Assembly: GCA_035079385.1 (NCBI GenBank)
Contig: JAVHKY010000071.1
Coordinates: 560,001-624,000 of the forward strand
Origin: Aspidiotus rigidus
Lineage: Eukaryota > Arthropoda > Insecta > Hemiptera > Diaspididae
Direction of reading: 5' to 3'
Length of the DNA stretch: 64,000 bases
Shown here: piece after piece, positions 46,061 through 60,500 of the stretch
How positions within the stretch are numbered: the stretch's first letter is position 1
Layout: each line of letters starts with the position of its first letter
Notes under the pieces: model-generated
Seen by the model: the letters and a program-made list of their open reading frames with translations, nothing else
What the model was told of the DNA's origin: nothing
The model's database searches: none
Translations under genes and position numbers: made by a program

Positions 46061-46919
46061 ATGGTCCCCTTTTCCACATTAAAAGCATTAAGGAGGAGCG
46101 GAATAGATAAGAGACGGTGTATGAAACAGTTGGAAGCGGGTAGAATTAGCGCTGATCACGACCTCTTTTATTGTATCGGTGAGCTCGAGCGAATTCAAAT
46201 TCACACAGGATCGGAAAGTAGAGTCGATCTGCTTATCTCCCAACATCCGCCTATTCAACGGTATACTTTTAATGCGGAAAAGGGGACCATAAAGTATTTA
46301 GCTCGTCTCAACGGTGTCAATTTGAATATTGAATCCATTATTTGTAAGAAATTACTTAGGAAAGCATTGGATACTACCACTTCGCTCCCTCGCTCTAAAA
46401 ACATCAAAAAAGAGATATGGATTCGTTTACCCTTCCTTGGGAATTTCTCTTCTGAGCTCGCCAGATTCCTTCTCAAGTTCAATTTCCGTCCTGCGTTTTA
46501 CAGCAACACAAAATTAAAACGCCTCTCTCAAAAACCTAAAGATCCTATCCCCAAATTCGAAAGGAGTGTGTGTTGTGTATAAAATTAAATGCCGAGACTG
46601 TCCTGCTACTTACATCGGCGAGACTGGTCGCCAGGTTAAGATCCGCATTGATGAACACCTTAAGGAACAACCTAATAAATCCATCTTTGCTACTCACCTC
46701 CTCGAGAGTGGTCATTCTTACGATAGGGGTAGTGAAAGCATTCTTCACTTTGAAAGTTTCCATCATAAACGCCTCGCTTTGAAGGCTATCGAAATCAATA
46801 TCATTCGCCACCGTAATTGTGATGAGAATCTCATGAACTCGTGTATTCCGGAGAATGACCTCATCGAGTTGCTTTATTCTCCGGCGTGCGCTCGAAGCGT
46901 CGATCTTGTCACGTCCTGA
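46061..46919 (+). pseudogene. Penelope-like element, C-terminal part with one frame break
   Basis: The frame runs through RT-thumb/linker sequence (IKYLARLNGVNLNIES, ALDTTTSLPRS, LPFLGNFSSELARF, FRPAFYSNTKLKRL, KDPIPKFERS). It breaks at a GTGTGTGTTGTG run (~46566) and continues as a GIY-YIG nuclease: CVYKIKCRDCPATYIGE, GRQVKIRIDEH with the catalytic Arg, and ALKAIEINIIRHRN with Glu and Asn. It ends at TGA near 46919. It is homologous over its whole length to the copy at 27417-28055 but clearly diverged. RT core and upstream parts are missing. Confidence 0.7.
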
Positions 46920-48600
46920 TTCCTTTTATCTTTTTTTCTTTTAATTTTCTCCTCTTTAGTCTTGTTTTATACCGCTCATAAACGACCTGGTGTCGATTGC
47001 GCAATCGTATAATTTAAAATTCGGAATTTCGTTTCGTTTATTTTCGTTTCTTATACAATTAAAGCCGTAAAATGAACAACCGAATTCGGTCTATTAAGTA
47101 AGAACCTAACTTTACTTGTAGTATTTAATATAATATTGTCGGGCAATAATTTTGTTAAAGAGGACTATTAGCGGCTCTTTATTGTGATCAATGTAACCTT
47201 GTTTGTTGTACGACAGGGAATAGATATAGGAGAACTTACAATACAGTTTGAAGCTTATTATATTGTGTACAAGCGCGAGTACGACTGTGCTGTGCTGGTG
47301 GTTGACCGCCTACGCGACTACGACTGCGACTGCGACTATTCAGAGGGGTAATCGCAGTGCGAATTGTACGCGTAAATACGTATACTGTATAGTATATTCA
47401 TCCAGCCGCAGAAGAGTGGAAGCTGCAAAGTGTTCGCTCTACTTCGGCCGGCCGATCGAACGGCAGTAAAAGCTTCGTCGCGTTCCAGCCCTACCAGACC
47501 GCGCCGCGCCACCGTTTCTCTTCAACGTAGCGAAATATCAGATCCCGCGCACGGATGCTTTTTCAACTGACGACGACGCTTCTACCGTTGCAGACTGCTC
47601 TTCTGTTATGTGTCTCTGTACCTCTCGCTGCTCGCTATTCCCAAACGTACCTACACCGTAAAATCGTACTCGTACTTGCTATCGCTAACTCTATCTAACA
47701 CTCTACTTCTCTCAAAATACTCAACTCCGTTCCTCGTCCTCATACACAGCCTATTTCGTCCATATTTTGTTCATTCTTTCTTTCTATTTCATTTTTTGTT
47801 TTTCTTTTTCTTTTTCTACCTTTTTTTTCTTCTTCTTCTTCTTCTTCTTCTTCTCTTTTATTATGTACCTGTCGTCGTCACCGCGCGCGTAATAGTATCG
47901 TATGCCTTCCTTTCTTTTTAACGAACATTTTGTCGAACATTTTGTACTCGCCTTTTCTCTTGTTTTTTTTTCTTCGCTATAATTCATGTTCTTCACTTTT
48001 TTTTCTTTCTCTCTCCAACGTCCTCTTTCTCTGATCGTTTACATTCTCTTTCTACCCTGCAAAGGCCACCGTGCCACGTCGTCGATTCGCGTATTTCGAG
48101 CTGCTCATCTTTACCGATACAATTTATCATTAGTTTTATTATAAGTACGTTTGATGCACTCAATTGCAAGTATTCACGAGTGGACGTTTTGTATCTCTCT
48201 TTTCTGCGACATAAACCCAATACTATCCTTACTATCCTTACTATCCACTATCAGTCTTAATAATTCGTGTATTCATTTTTTTTTTTTTTTTTTTTTTTGC
48301 GAATGCCGAATCGCGCGGGTGGCATTCGCATCGCAGTCGAGTGGAACATCGTATCGTAGTAGATGTCGTCTCCTCCGTAGGTGCCCACGGAAAATGTATA
48401 ACTCATTGCACAAAGTAAGTAGCCTAGCGTATGATAATACTGCACTGATTGTAGCCTACGTGTTGACAGATGTACAATTATTATTATATGTGTAGGTAGC
48501 AATTTCTTCTGTGTAGAATCAAAAATAGGTAGGCGTATGTACTTAGGTTTCAATCCTTTTCGAAAATCTCCGTTCTGTTTTTATGTTATTCTACTTTGAA
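46920..48600. other. GC-richer then CT-rich non-coding tract
   Basis: 47270-47640 is locally GC-rich with many CpG (CTTCGGCCGGCCGATCGAAC, ACCGCGCCGCGCC), unlike its surroundings, and could be a promoter region or 5' UTR of an unseen gene. 47750-48010 is CT-rich with (CTT)n, and a T run lies at 48278-48298. No splice-supported coding exon is found. Confidence 0.4.
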
Positions 48601-48610
48601 AAAATGTACA

Positions 48611-48676
48611 CACAAGGAGTAAAGAAACAAATACAAGGAAATTGCGGTTCTCGTATTTGTTTCTTTACTCCTTGTG
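48611..48676. repeat. Perfect hairpin, 24-bp arms
   Basis: CACAAGGAGTAAAGAAACAA plus ATAC (48611-48634) is exactly inverted at 48653-48676 around an 18-nt loop. It could be a tiny MITE or a hairpin RNA; there is no direct evidence of transcription. Confidence 0.9.
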
Positions 48677-48679
48677 AGT

Positions 48680-50419
<1,740 letters not shown>

Positions 50420-50830
50420 AGTATACACCGATAAACCGAGCTCCAAACGTTTTGTACAACATTTTTGAAGTAAACTTGTCGGTAAACTGAGCTCCAAACC
50501 ATTTATATTAAATTGCTGGTCATACACTTGTCGGTAAACCGAGTTCTGTGCGATGTTGTCAATTTTTGGACCTCAGATCTATCATGTTTCTTTCCACTTT
50601 CGATATATAAACTTTGAAACAACGCACTCTACATGGTTGACCATCCAACTAAACAGTGATATATATTTGAGAAATTTGCGTAATCTGAGTTCCACCTAAT
50701 ATTGCGTCTACTGTATGCTGGAGTCCTTATAATACTATATATATGGTTCACATAATCCGAGCTCCGGGCATCGGATCTAAGGATCTCGGATTGGAATATA
50801 TATTCTAAAACGGAGCTCACATACCGCCGT
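50420..50830. repeat. Degenerate minisatellite with GAGCTCC core
   Basis: The phrase TCGGTAAACYGAGYTC recurs at about 50430, 50479 and 50530. Looser versions (TAATCTGAGTTCC, TAATCCGAGCTCC, AACGGAGCTC) recur to 50818. Spacing varies from ~46 to ~90 bp. Confidence 0.6.
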
Positions 50831-50857
50831 CATAAATATATATATAAGATTTTTTTG

Positions 50858-52760
50858 TTCGCGGCACTCCTCCGAAACTACCCGATGGATGTTATTGTAA
50901 CTTGGCCATATTGTAGTATTATATCTGAAGACGGGCACCTGCAATTTTTTTGAGAATCGGATGAGTAGTTCTCGAGACCAATTTATTGAGAAATTTTTGA
51001 GTATTTCGAGTAGCTTTATACAAAAATAGCTGCAAGTAGCTGCTTACGTTACGAGAAGGGTATTTTCCTATCCTTTTACCACTTTTGTTATCAGTACGTG
51101 TATTGTGATGAAGAACCTTTTATTTATTTATCATTCCACAGGTTCATTCTTGTTTCATTCTTAACTAAGAGTTCATTGAATTTTATTTTCGATGATATTT
51201 TATTCAAATTTAGTACACTTGTATGTCGCTTCCCACAGCCCCTAGAGCGTTGAATTTTGTTTTGTCAAATTTTATTTGTTTTGTTGAATTTATTTTTGAA
51301 CGGATAGTGGCAATGGCGGGTTGTTCATTTTTCTAGCTATTTTTCATTATTATTAGTCATACTCGATAGTGAAAACCTTGAATTTGAATGATTAAGTACA
51401 ATTTTTTAATCTTCACCAAGTGTGCCGATGCGAGACTACCTTGGTGACTTCATTCTTAATTAATTATTAATTATTGATTTATACGTCATTTTATCATGTA
51501 TACACATAATTGATAGTGGTTCATAGTTGATTTAAGGTGTCTCGGGAGATGGAAATACCATTTTATTCCATTCAGACTGGCTTTTTTGAGTGAGATTTGA
51601 GGTTAAACTAACGAGTGAACCAGGCTCGGGTGCTACATATTTTTACCGACTTTTTTAATTAGAAAAGTGAGGTATTTTGTTGATACGTTTGGAAATGTTG
51701 GAGCGTGAGGGAAGGAATGAGGGGTTGACTGGTGGGTGATTGGTTGCTTCTTTGGCTTTGACATTGATTGTTTTAGTTTTTCGGGATCTCCTTGTAGCTG
51801 GATTTCCAGATGAAGAATCTTGGGATGGCGTTTGTATAGAAAATTGTGATATGATAGCGTGATTAAAATTTATGAGTGCACAAGAGGAATAGCAGCTGGA
51901 GATAGCTTTAAGAGATTCCAGGAATCGGAGGTGATAAAGAATGAAGAAACTCAACGTAATATACAGTATACTAAACTAATACTGGCTATGAATAATGTAT
52001 CGGAAAAAGTGACTGTAAAGCTCGTTTTTTACCGACTTTTCTAGCTCGAAAAGTGAGGTATTACATCCGTAGCAAGGGTGACAGGGGGACAAAGCAGTGA
52101 TCTTTCTCGACGCGTTGGAGGCCCTCTATTACTTTCAGCCTGAAAAGTATCAGGTTTCTTTGTACTTATAGGCCTATATTTAGGCATAAATAAATTTTTT
52201 TTTGTCCGCGGATCTCCGAAAACTACTGGACGGATTTTTATTTGTAACAGGGAACCTGTTGTGTGGGGGGCTTTGGGAGAAATTTATTCTGCGCCGTCCA
52301 ACAAAAAAATTGGAAAATATTTCGATTCTCTAGCGATTTATGATAGAAGAGGGACTTAGAAAAATGTCGACTCTCGAGCCATTATGATAGGAATTTTTCT
52401 GAGTCCCTCTTCTATCATATATGGCTTGAGAGTCGAAAGTTTTCTAAGTCCCCCTCCTATCATATATATAGCTCGGGATTCGAGAAAAATTTAGCCTCTC
52501 AAACTATATTATGGTAGTAGGCTTATAGTAGGTCTAGGCCTTCTTTATACTAGCTTTATCTCGGTCTAGGCTTTCTTGAATGCTCAATATCAAATCTCAT
52601 ATGACCCATAAAACAGGTTCCCTGCGTTCCTCGTTTAACTTCGTTAAGAAAGCCGTCGTTTTTCGAGACTTAGATAAGTTATAGTCTCATAATATCTCAA
52701 GATGGGTACCAACAATTTTTTCGACGAATAATTGATAGTAAATTCTTCAGCGCGTTTCCA
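50858..52760. repeat. Dispersed repeat, inverse copy of 23.39-25.51 kb
   Basis: Colinear and inverted relative to the block at 23390-25510. It lacks the 24.2-kb nested element but carries its own nested TIR element at 52248-52624. The frame at 51655-51954 (minus) is the counterpart of 23797-24030. Confidence 0.75.
52248..52624. mobile_element. Nested TIR element carrying the 45-bp minisatellite
   Basis: CAGGGAACCTGTT at the left is exactly inverted at the right (AACAGGTTCCCTG). The interior contains several 45-bp minisatellite units (AAAATTTCGACTCTCGAGCC) in both orientations. The related block at 23.45 kb lacks this insert. A diverged left end (ACAGGAAACTTGTTCTGTGG) with the same minisatellite lies at about 53801. 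Confidence 0.65.
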
Positions 52761-52794
52761 ATTCACTTAATACGATTCTGTAGGTTACGCTTAA

Positions 52795-53430
52795 TCATAT
52801 TGAGAGTAATCGAATTATCAATTTGCAAAGATCGCAGGAACCATGGTTATAGCCTCGTAACCTCGTAACAATGTGGACAGGGGGAGGAGAGTGAATTCTC
52901 TGGAGACGTTTCGTAGGTTTTTTTGTTATTACGTTTGGAAATGTTGAAGCGTAAGGAAAGGAATGAGAGTTTGACTGGTGGGTGATTGGTTGCTTCTTTG
53001 GCCTCGACATCGATTTTTTTTGTATAGCTGCATTCCCAGATGAAGAATCTCGGGATGGAGCTTGTATAGAAAATTGTGATATGATAGCGTGAGTACAATC
53101 TATGAGTGCACGAGAGGAATAGCAGCTGGAGATTCCATGGATTTTTTTTGGTAACTTGGTCATATTGTAGTATTATTATATTTGAAGATGTGCACCTGTA
53201 ATTTTTTTGAGAATCAGATAAGTAGTTCTCGAGAAATTTTCAATTTTTTGAAAAATTTCTCAGTATTATCGAGTAGCTGATGAGAGCATGAATACAATTT
53301 ATGAGAGGACGAAAAGAAGAGCGGCTGGAAACATCTTCAAGGGATGCCAGGTATTGGAGGAAATTAAGAGTTGAGGCACTCAACTTCATATTCAGTATAC
53401 TAGACCAATACTAGGCTAAGAATCAATTTT
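52795..53430. repeat. Further partial copy of the dispersed repeat
   Basis: The minus-strand frame at 52795-53163 contains ISSCYSSRALIDCTHAIISQ, again counterpart to 23797-24030. Flanking words AGAACTACTC and CTTGGTCATATTGTAGTATT match the other copies. Order within the copy is rearranged. Confidence 0.65.
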
Positions 53431-53464
53431 ATAGGTTACGCTCAATCTTATTGAATTATTATGA

Positions 53465-53770
53465 ATATTCGTAGGAGTGCGGTGACCGGACTCTCTTTCT
53501 CATTCTCGTTCGTCGTACGTTCTCCGTCACGCTACCACGCTACAGGCAACCGGTCTTTCTCCTTTCTCTTCTCTCCTTTCACTGCACTGCTCTCGTTTTC
53601 TTCCCGCGTGCGACGAACGAGGGTGGTTTCGTACGAATGACAAATATGTAATGTTACGAGTCCGATTGAACACGTCCTTCGAAATAAACGCATCCGTCTT
53701 CGTTAACCCCGTGCATTTTCTTTCGTATCATTTTCGTAGTGGAACACGAGATTCCGCAGGAGTATTAGTT
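53465..53770 (+). mobile_element. Possible solo LTR
   Basis: A GC-richer block with abrupt borders contains AATAAACGCATCCG near 53685 (polyadenylation-like) and ends in GTGGAACACGAGATTCCGCA. It interrupts the dispersed repeat. Composition and signals resemble an insect LTR, but no clear inverted termini or target duplication are found. Confidence 0.3.
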
Positions 53771-53799
53771 TTTTAAATTTGTATTATTATTTATTTTAA

Positions 53800-53985
53800 C
53801 AGGAAACTTGTTCTGTGGGGATTTTTTGAAAATTTTGCCGTGCGCCGTTCAACAAAAAACTTGGAAAAATTTCGACTCTCAGGCTATATATGATAGGAGG
53901 GGGGCTTGGAATAATTTCAACTTTCGAGCTATATATGATAGAAGCGGGGCTTGAAAAAATGTCGACCTATACAAGATAGGGGGTG
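53800..53985. repeat. 45-bp minisatellite cluster
   Basis: Three units of GGACTTGGAAAAATTTCGAC/CTATATATGATAGG type follow a diverged ACAGGAAACTTGTTCTG end, as in the element at 52248. Confidence 0.7.
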
Positions 53986-54019
53986 GTAATTCCTCTATTA
54001 TGTTAACTAAAGATTACCT

Positions 54020-54880
54020 GCTTACCTCATGTTTGTTTTATTTTATTTTCGATGATATTTTATTCAAATTTAGTACCCTTGTATCTCGCTTCCCACAGCC
54101 CCTAGAGCCTTGAATTTTGTTTTGTTGAATTTTTGTTTTGTAAATTCGTTTTTGAACGGATAGTGGCAATGGCGGATTGTTCATTTTTTTTCATTATCAT
54201 TAGTCATACTCGATAATGAAAACTTTGAGTTTGAGTGATTGAGTACAATTTTTTAGTCTTCATCAAGTGTGCCGATGCGAAACTACCTTGGTGACTTCAT
54301 TCTTAATTAATTATTGATTTATACGTCAGTTTTTCATGTGTGTGTACATAATTGATAGTGGTTCATAGTTGATTTGAGGTATCTCAGGAGATGGAAAGAT
54401 TATTTTCAATTAAACAATTGTTACAGCCTCGTAGCAGTTTGAGCAGAGGGAGGGGGAGTCGTTTTTCTGAAGATGTTATTAAAACAAAATTCAGGTTTTC
54501 TCATTGGATTATAGGTATTTTTACTCTGTTATCAGTAAATCAGTTGATGTGACGTCATAGTGATAAAATTTATAAACTGAGTTTTATTGTTCATTCTACA
54601 AATATTTGGCATGATTGACAGGTCATACTGGATATGAAGCCGAGTGTCTCAACTCTTAATTTCCTCCAATACCTGGCATCACTTGAAGATGTTTCCAGCC
54701 GCTCTTCTTTTCGTCCTCTCATAAATTGTATTCATGCTCTCATCAGCTACTTGATAATACTGAGAAATTTTTCAAAAAATTGGAAATTTCTCGAGAACTG
54801 TTTATCCGATTCTCAAAAAAATTGCAGGTGAACATATTCAAATATAATAATACTACAATATGACCAAGTGACATAAAAAT
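54020..54880. repeat. Third copy of the dispersed repeat
   Basis: 54020-54420 repeats 51185-51580 in the same orientation. 54634-54880 carries another version of the LINCIHALIS frame and the AGAACTG...CCGATTCTCAAAAAAATTGC word found at 25.4 and 50.95 kb. Confidence 0.7.
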
Positions 54881-56200
54881 AATACCTACCGTACATACAA
54901 ATATGAAGTCTCTGAGATTCCAGACCAGAGTGGAACAAAGATGCAGATCTCTTGGTTTCCAGATCTTGACATAGAAAAAATCAAGATCTCTTGAGCCTTA
55001 CTTCTAGGTAGGAAAAGAAGCTCCAAATCTTTTGAAAAAAATTAAAAAATAAATTTCTGTCACATAACAGTCAATTAGAAAAAAAACTAAGAGACTCAGT
55101 CACCCGAGAACTTATGGCGATGGTTAGGCAAATAGGAGGCCCTACCCTTTTTTTCACAATTTCTTGTAAGGTTTTGAATTGTTGATTGTTTTGAAAAATT
55201 TGAGGGAAAATAGATCTGATGTTTCTCAAGATGAAGTACTTGAATTGACTAGTGAAGAAAAAGTTGCTTTGATTAGATCTGATCCTGTAAGCGTTGTAAA
55301 ATACTGTGATAATAAATTTTCAGCATTATCAAATTAATGAAAATAGAGGATGTTGGTATTTTTGAAGAACATAATGTTACAGACTTTGGTGAGCGTAATT
55401 AATTTCAAAGAAAGGGTTACGTTCATTTTCATTGTATGCTTTGGAATAAAAATGCACCTCTTTTGAAAGATTTCGGTTATTCTCTCATAGATTGCGATGA
55501 GAGCGTGAATACAAATTATGATTGCATGAAGAGAAGAGCAGCTGGAAATAACATAGAATGATGCTCGGGAATTGGAGATGATCAAGAATGAATTATGAGT
55601 AGAGGGATGAGAGATGGTGAGGATATATGTAAGCCTCATTGAGAGAACGATTTATAGAATAAGTTGGAGTTATGAAGAAAGGACTGAAGCGAAATGATGA
55701 CTTGTAGGCAGAGGTAAAAATTATTTCATTTTTTTTATTTACATTTAGATTTCTTTTAAATTGACGAGTTACTAAGAGAGTGGGAGCTCAGTGGTTTTGA
55801 AAAATGAAGATGTGGAAAAAAAATTTTAATTGTTAGAAGAATTGAAAGATGTTGACAACAAATGGAGAGTCATCTGATAGTGCTTCTATGTGATTGTGAG
55901 AGATAAGTCAGGAGTTCGGGAGTAAAACTAATTTGGGACAGGAAAAGATATGTTGAATGAGGGAGGTATCAGAATCGCAATGAGAGCATGAAAGAAGGAT
56001 ATAAGTAATGAGATGGGTGTGTGTGTGAATCTACAACAACCAACATTAAAAGATGCTTGAGAATCGGAGATGATCAAGAATGAATTAGAGAGGCAAGAGA
56101 TGGTGAGGACATCTTATTGAGAAAACGATCCATTGAATAAATTGGAGTACTAGACTTAAAGTTTAAGCGAAAAACTTGATTGTAGATATATGTGAAAAGT
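54881..56200. repeat. Degenerate copies of the same repeat family
   Basis: The minus-strand frame at 55334-55639 (VISSCSSLHAIIICIHALI) and the parallel words GATGATCAAGAATGAATTA at 55577 and 56070 show two more, strongly diverged, members. No other gene is seen. Confidence 0.5.
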
Positions 56201-56229
56201 CGTGTGTTGCTTACGCGGCTGCCTAAGTA

Positions 56230-57570
56230 TTTTTATTTCTAGGTTCTCTATTGCAGTGCGTCTCTTTCCAGAGTTTTCTTCGTGCAAAAGACGGACACCC
56301 TTAACTTTGTTCAACGTATGCTCCGATGCCACAATATGAGTGGCAAAAGGGGGTCTTCTGGCTCAGAAGACTGTATTTGAGTAGCTCGATCATGCTCCAA
56401 AACTCTCTCTTTTAGTTTCCGACTTGTTCGTTCTATGTAAATTTTGGGGCAATCACTGCACTGCACTGCGCTGCACTGCACTGGAGTCTATAGAAATACT
56501 GTTTTTCTTTTCTGTAATTGAGAGAGGATCTCTGAGTGGTGTTCCCAGAATGAAATGCGGGGCTAAAATTAAAGGGTCTTATTAAACGAGTAATTTTTGA
56601 AGTCAGGCTGCCAAGGTCGGGAAGCCGGGTGGGATCAATTTTTCGTTTTTCGTCTTCTTGTTTCGAGGGAGAGAAGTAGTTGTATCGAGAGTACGAGAGA
56701 TGAGTTTTTTGCAGACTAATTTTTTTACATTAATTTTAAAATCGTTGATCTTCACTATGCGGATGATAGTGTCTAATTTTTCCCTGAAATTTAGGTGAGA
56801 TAGGGGTATAGACACTAAGCGACGAATCATCGTATGAAAGGCTGCGTGCTTGTGGAAGTAGGGGTAAAATGAAGAACCATTTATCAGTAGATCAGTGTAG
56901 GCAGTTTTTTGAATAAACCGAAATGATGTGAGTCATCAGTCAAAATGACAGAAAGATCGAGAAAATTGATACTCGAGCCTCCGATCTCAAACGAAAATCA
57001 AATTAATATGGATAAGAGAATTATTAAATGAAAGAAAATCCTCAAATTCAGTAGAAGTACCAATCAGAGCGCATAGAAGATTGTCAACATACCTGTACTA
57101 GTCTTACTTTACTTAAAAGGACGTTGAATGATTTGTATATTTCTTCTATTAGGCTACTTATAAAAAATTTCGGAGATTAAATGCGCAAGAAGACTCCCCA
57201 AAGGAAGATCATCGGCAAATTTGTAAATACGATTCTAAAATTTGCAAATATTCTGTTTGAGACACGCTTTCAGAATAAGGGTAAATTCTCAACAGCCGGG
57301 GCATGAACTTGTGGTTTTTGAAGGATGTTATCGATCCGATTGAAAGAAGGAGTGAGGGGGACATTAGTTTAAGGGGTACAAGAATAGCGTTCTGAGAAGC
57401 CTTGTGATTTTTTAGTTTTTCCAGAAGCACTAGAGAATTTATGCCCCTCAATTTACATGGGGTAAACTGGTCGGAAACTAAAAGAAGGAGTTTTGAACAT
57501 ATCGAGTTGCTCGAATATAGTCCTCTTAGCCGGAAGACCCCTCCCCCTTTTCCGCTCATATAGTGGCATC
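56230..57570 (-). pseudogene. Decayed Penelope-like element: RT and GIY-YIG
   Basis: On the minus strand, in several frames: an RT-palm-like stretch (LPLGSLLAHLISEIF near 57180) and the catalytic box RYVDNLLCALIG near 57085 (YVDN where active enzymes have YVDD). Linker sequence homologous to the other copies follows (RTLDTTTSLPRN at ~56680), then a degraded nuclease (CSDCPKIYIERTSRKLKE near 56430, YIER for YIGx). A CTGCACTGCA-type simple repeat at 56455-56485 interrupts the nuclease. Numerous stops and shifts make it an old copy. It is the only Penelope-like copy in the window with an RT core. Confidence 0.65.
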
Positions 57571-57599
57571 AGGGCATACTTTTGACAAAGTCACAGGTG

Positions 57600-60500
57600 T
57601 TCATCTTTTGCACTAAGAAGATTCTGAAAAGGAACGCACTGCATTAAAAATCGTAAAACTAAACAAGCGCCTGGCAGTACAATAGGGTTGGCTGATGTAT
57701 CATTCACGTACTTCTTTTTTTATGAATTAACTAGCAAGACGGCGCGCGCGCCTCTTTCATTGTCACATATTTTTATTTTTACCCATTTCTCCTTTTTCGG
57801 AATTCGAAGATACTTAATTATACACTTTTTTCATTTAACCATAATATGCATTCTTTGATATTTGTGTCAGCTAAATTTTCAAATATTTTTCTGTATTGCC
57901 TACCTAGCACTCATAACAAAATAGAAGAAGTAAGAAATTGTCAATAAATTATTGGTAGAGCAAATTTTTACAGCAAACTTGTAAACAGTGATAATTTACA
58001 ATGACCTCAATAAATTATCTAGATATTTCTACTCTAGATACTGAAAAAAAAAAAAAAAAAAAAAAAAGTAGAAATTCTCCAGATAACTTTTTGCTGGACC
58101 TATATTCAAAATTTTCATGCAAACACAAAGTACTCATAGCTCCTTTTAATTCTGTTATTTACAAATTTGGGTAAGGTACATGAAACAAAGGGAGTAACTC
58201 TTGACTGTGATATTATTTGGAATTACTCAGTTAGATACACTAATTTCTTTGTATCTCTTCATCTCATCGTTCAATCTGCTTAATTTCCTTTTCTTTACAC
58301 ACATACAACAACGCCGTTTATCCTACTCGATTTACGGGAACAAAGCGCTTCGTTTTATAAGCGAAACGATACTCCGTGAATGCGCGTCGTTGTAGCGTCA
58401 AAATCAGTACTGAATTCATATCTACCCTTTCATATCTACCCTTGGTGAGAAATAAATAGACGCGGGTAACAAAACTACAAGGCTTTTTCATTGCGTAAAG
58501 AAAAACGTTATGTGCAACTCGGTCGAAAAAGCATTTTTCAACTCTGTGCAAATATCAACCCTCGCCTTCGATGAGAAATGGCTCACTTTTATCCCTTGTT
58601 GCACAAATAACTATTTCTTGCTTTTCTTTTTTCTCAATTTCGTTCAATTTTACACTCTTTCATTCTTTACTTGTTCTTCCATACAACCTTTTTTTTTCTT
58701 CTCTTTATCGTCTCCTGAGTCTTCAAAATTGTCCTCTTCGTCAGTATCACAGTCTTTCACTCCTCCCTCTTTTCCTATTCTTCTTTTTCAGTCTTCTGCG
58801 TCCATCTCCTCCAATTATCTATATGGTGATAATTGATTCTACGTGTCATCCTCCTCTAATCTACAAATTAATGGAAGAAAAACGTTTCAATACTAAGATT
58901 AGTTGATTCTTTTACTAGGGTCATCCCAATCTTCAGCCAGGATGAGTTCTATGACCTCTCTTTTTTATACGCAAATAAACTAACTCCTCCTTCGGTAGCT
59001 CAATTAGAACAAACTTTTTCAAGGCCTTCAATATGTTCCTCCGGGTCCACTCACCTCCAACTAACACTTATTCTTGACGTCGAGTCCTGATTTTTGTAAT
59101 TCACTATTCTATAGGGATTCTTCTGTTGAATCCCGATGACGTTAAGTGCGTCTCCAGTTTTTTTATGACGTCAACTACCTAACTTAGATCAAAGAAACCC
59201 GTTCAATGGGGGGAGGGATTTTTGGAAATTTTGGCGTCTCGCCATTCGCCTAGAACGATGGTTCACAATTCCCGATCTTTGAAATAATTTCGAATCTGAC
59301 TCCTTTGGTATTGAAACATTTTCCTATCTCCCACTCAATTTCTTCGAGTCCCTCCTGCTACAATTGGCTCAATTTTCAAAATTTTATCGAATCTAACTCC
59401 TCTTTTTGGGACTCTAATTTTGAATTCAATTCTCAATATCGAAACCAATCCTTCCCATAGAAGAGGATCGGTGAATTCCTTTTTTAACTTTGATATTTGT
59501 ATACGAACGACATTGTTTTTTATTACACCCTTCAATTCAACTTATTCCGGTTGAATTATAGAAATCTAATTAAAAGCTTCATTAAAATCTTGATTCAGTC
59601 CAGGTCTCTGTAGAATCGCAACCCCTACTTTTCTTGAGTACATCCCTCTCAATTTCTCACATGACGTGTTTATAGTTGAAATTCTCATTAGGTTTGAGCT
59701 CATACTTTTTTACGCTCATCTGTAGAAAACGTATCTTTTATTCGGTTCTCAGTTCACATCAGTTACCCTCAACGTGTTCAAACTGATCGCGTGCCCAAGA
59801 ACTGCACCCTCTTACCCAAAATTACCGACCCCACCTTGTAACTACAAATACTAACAACCATAAAAACTGTTATTATTTCTTGATTCTAGCTTGTTGTTAT
59901 CTCTCACATTAAAAAAAAAAAGACAACCCTGCAAAAAACTTGGAATCATCAAAAGTAAACCCACCTAAGTTTTCATTGAACAGAAATTCCCACCATAAAG
60001 AGGTTATCTTCGCTCGACTAGGAATTGGTTACTCTCAACTTGACCATTCTCATCTCCTCCTGGGTTTCCATGCTCCACCTTCATGTAAATCTTATTATGC
60101 AGATAATAACAATCTTATCACCTTTTTTCCTGTCCAACTACTTCCTACGATGTAATCTTAGTCATATCTCCTGTCCTATGTAATCATTCCCAACACGGTT
60201 TCCAACTCCCCCACCTACCTATTTCGCTCAATTACTCCAACTTGTACATATCCATTCTTTTTCTCCTGCCTTAAAATTTAAGTACTGCCACCTCGCTCGA
60301 CTGCTTCTCTTAATTCTTCCAATCATCTTCTCGATCCTCACGTTATTGTTGTTTGTTTCCCACTCCACTTCAGTTATTCTTATTTTCAGAATACAACCAT
60401 CATAATTCCATTTTCCAAATATTTCAATTTGCTTTTCTTCTTTTACTTCTTACAATTGAAGTAATTTTTGATTCAAAAAGTTGACACTGATAAGGGATCA

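Noticed and set aside
47610..47921. 103-residue frame and its antisense
   Set aside because: They cover a CT-rich tract; composition explains the open frames.
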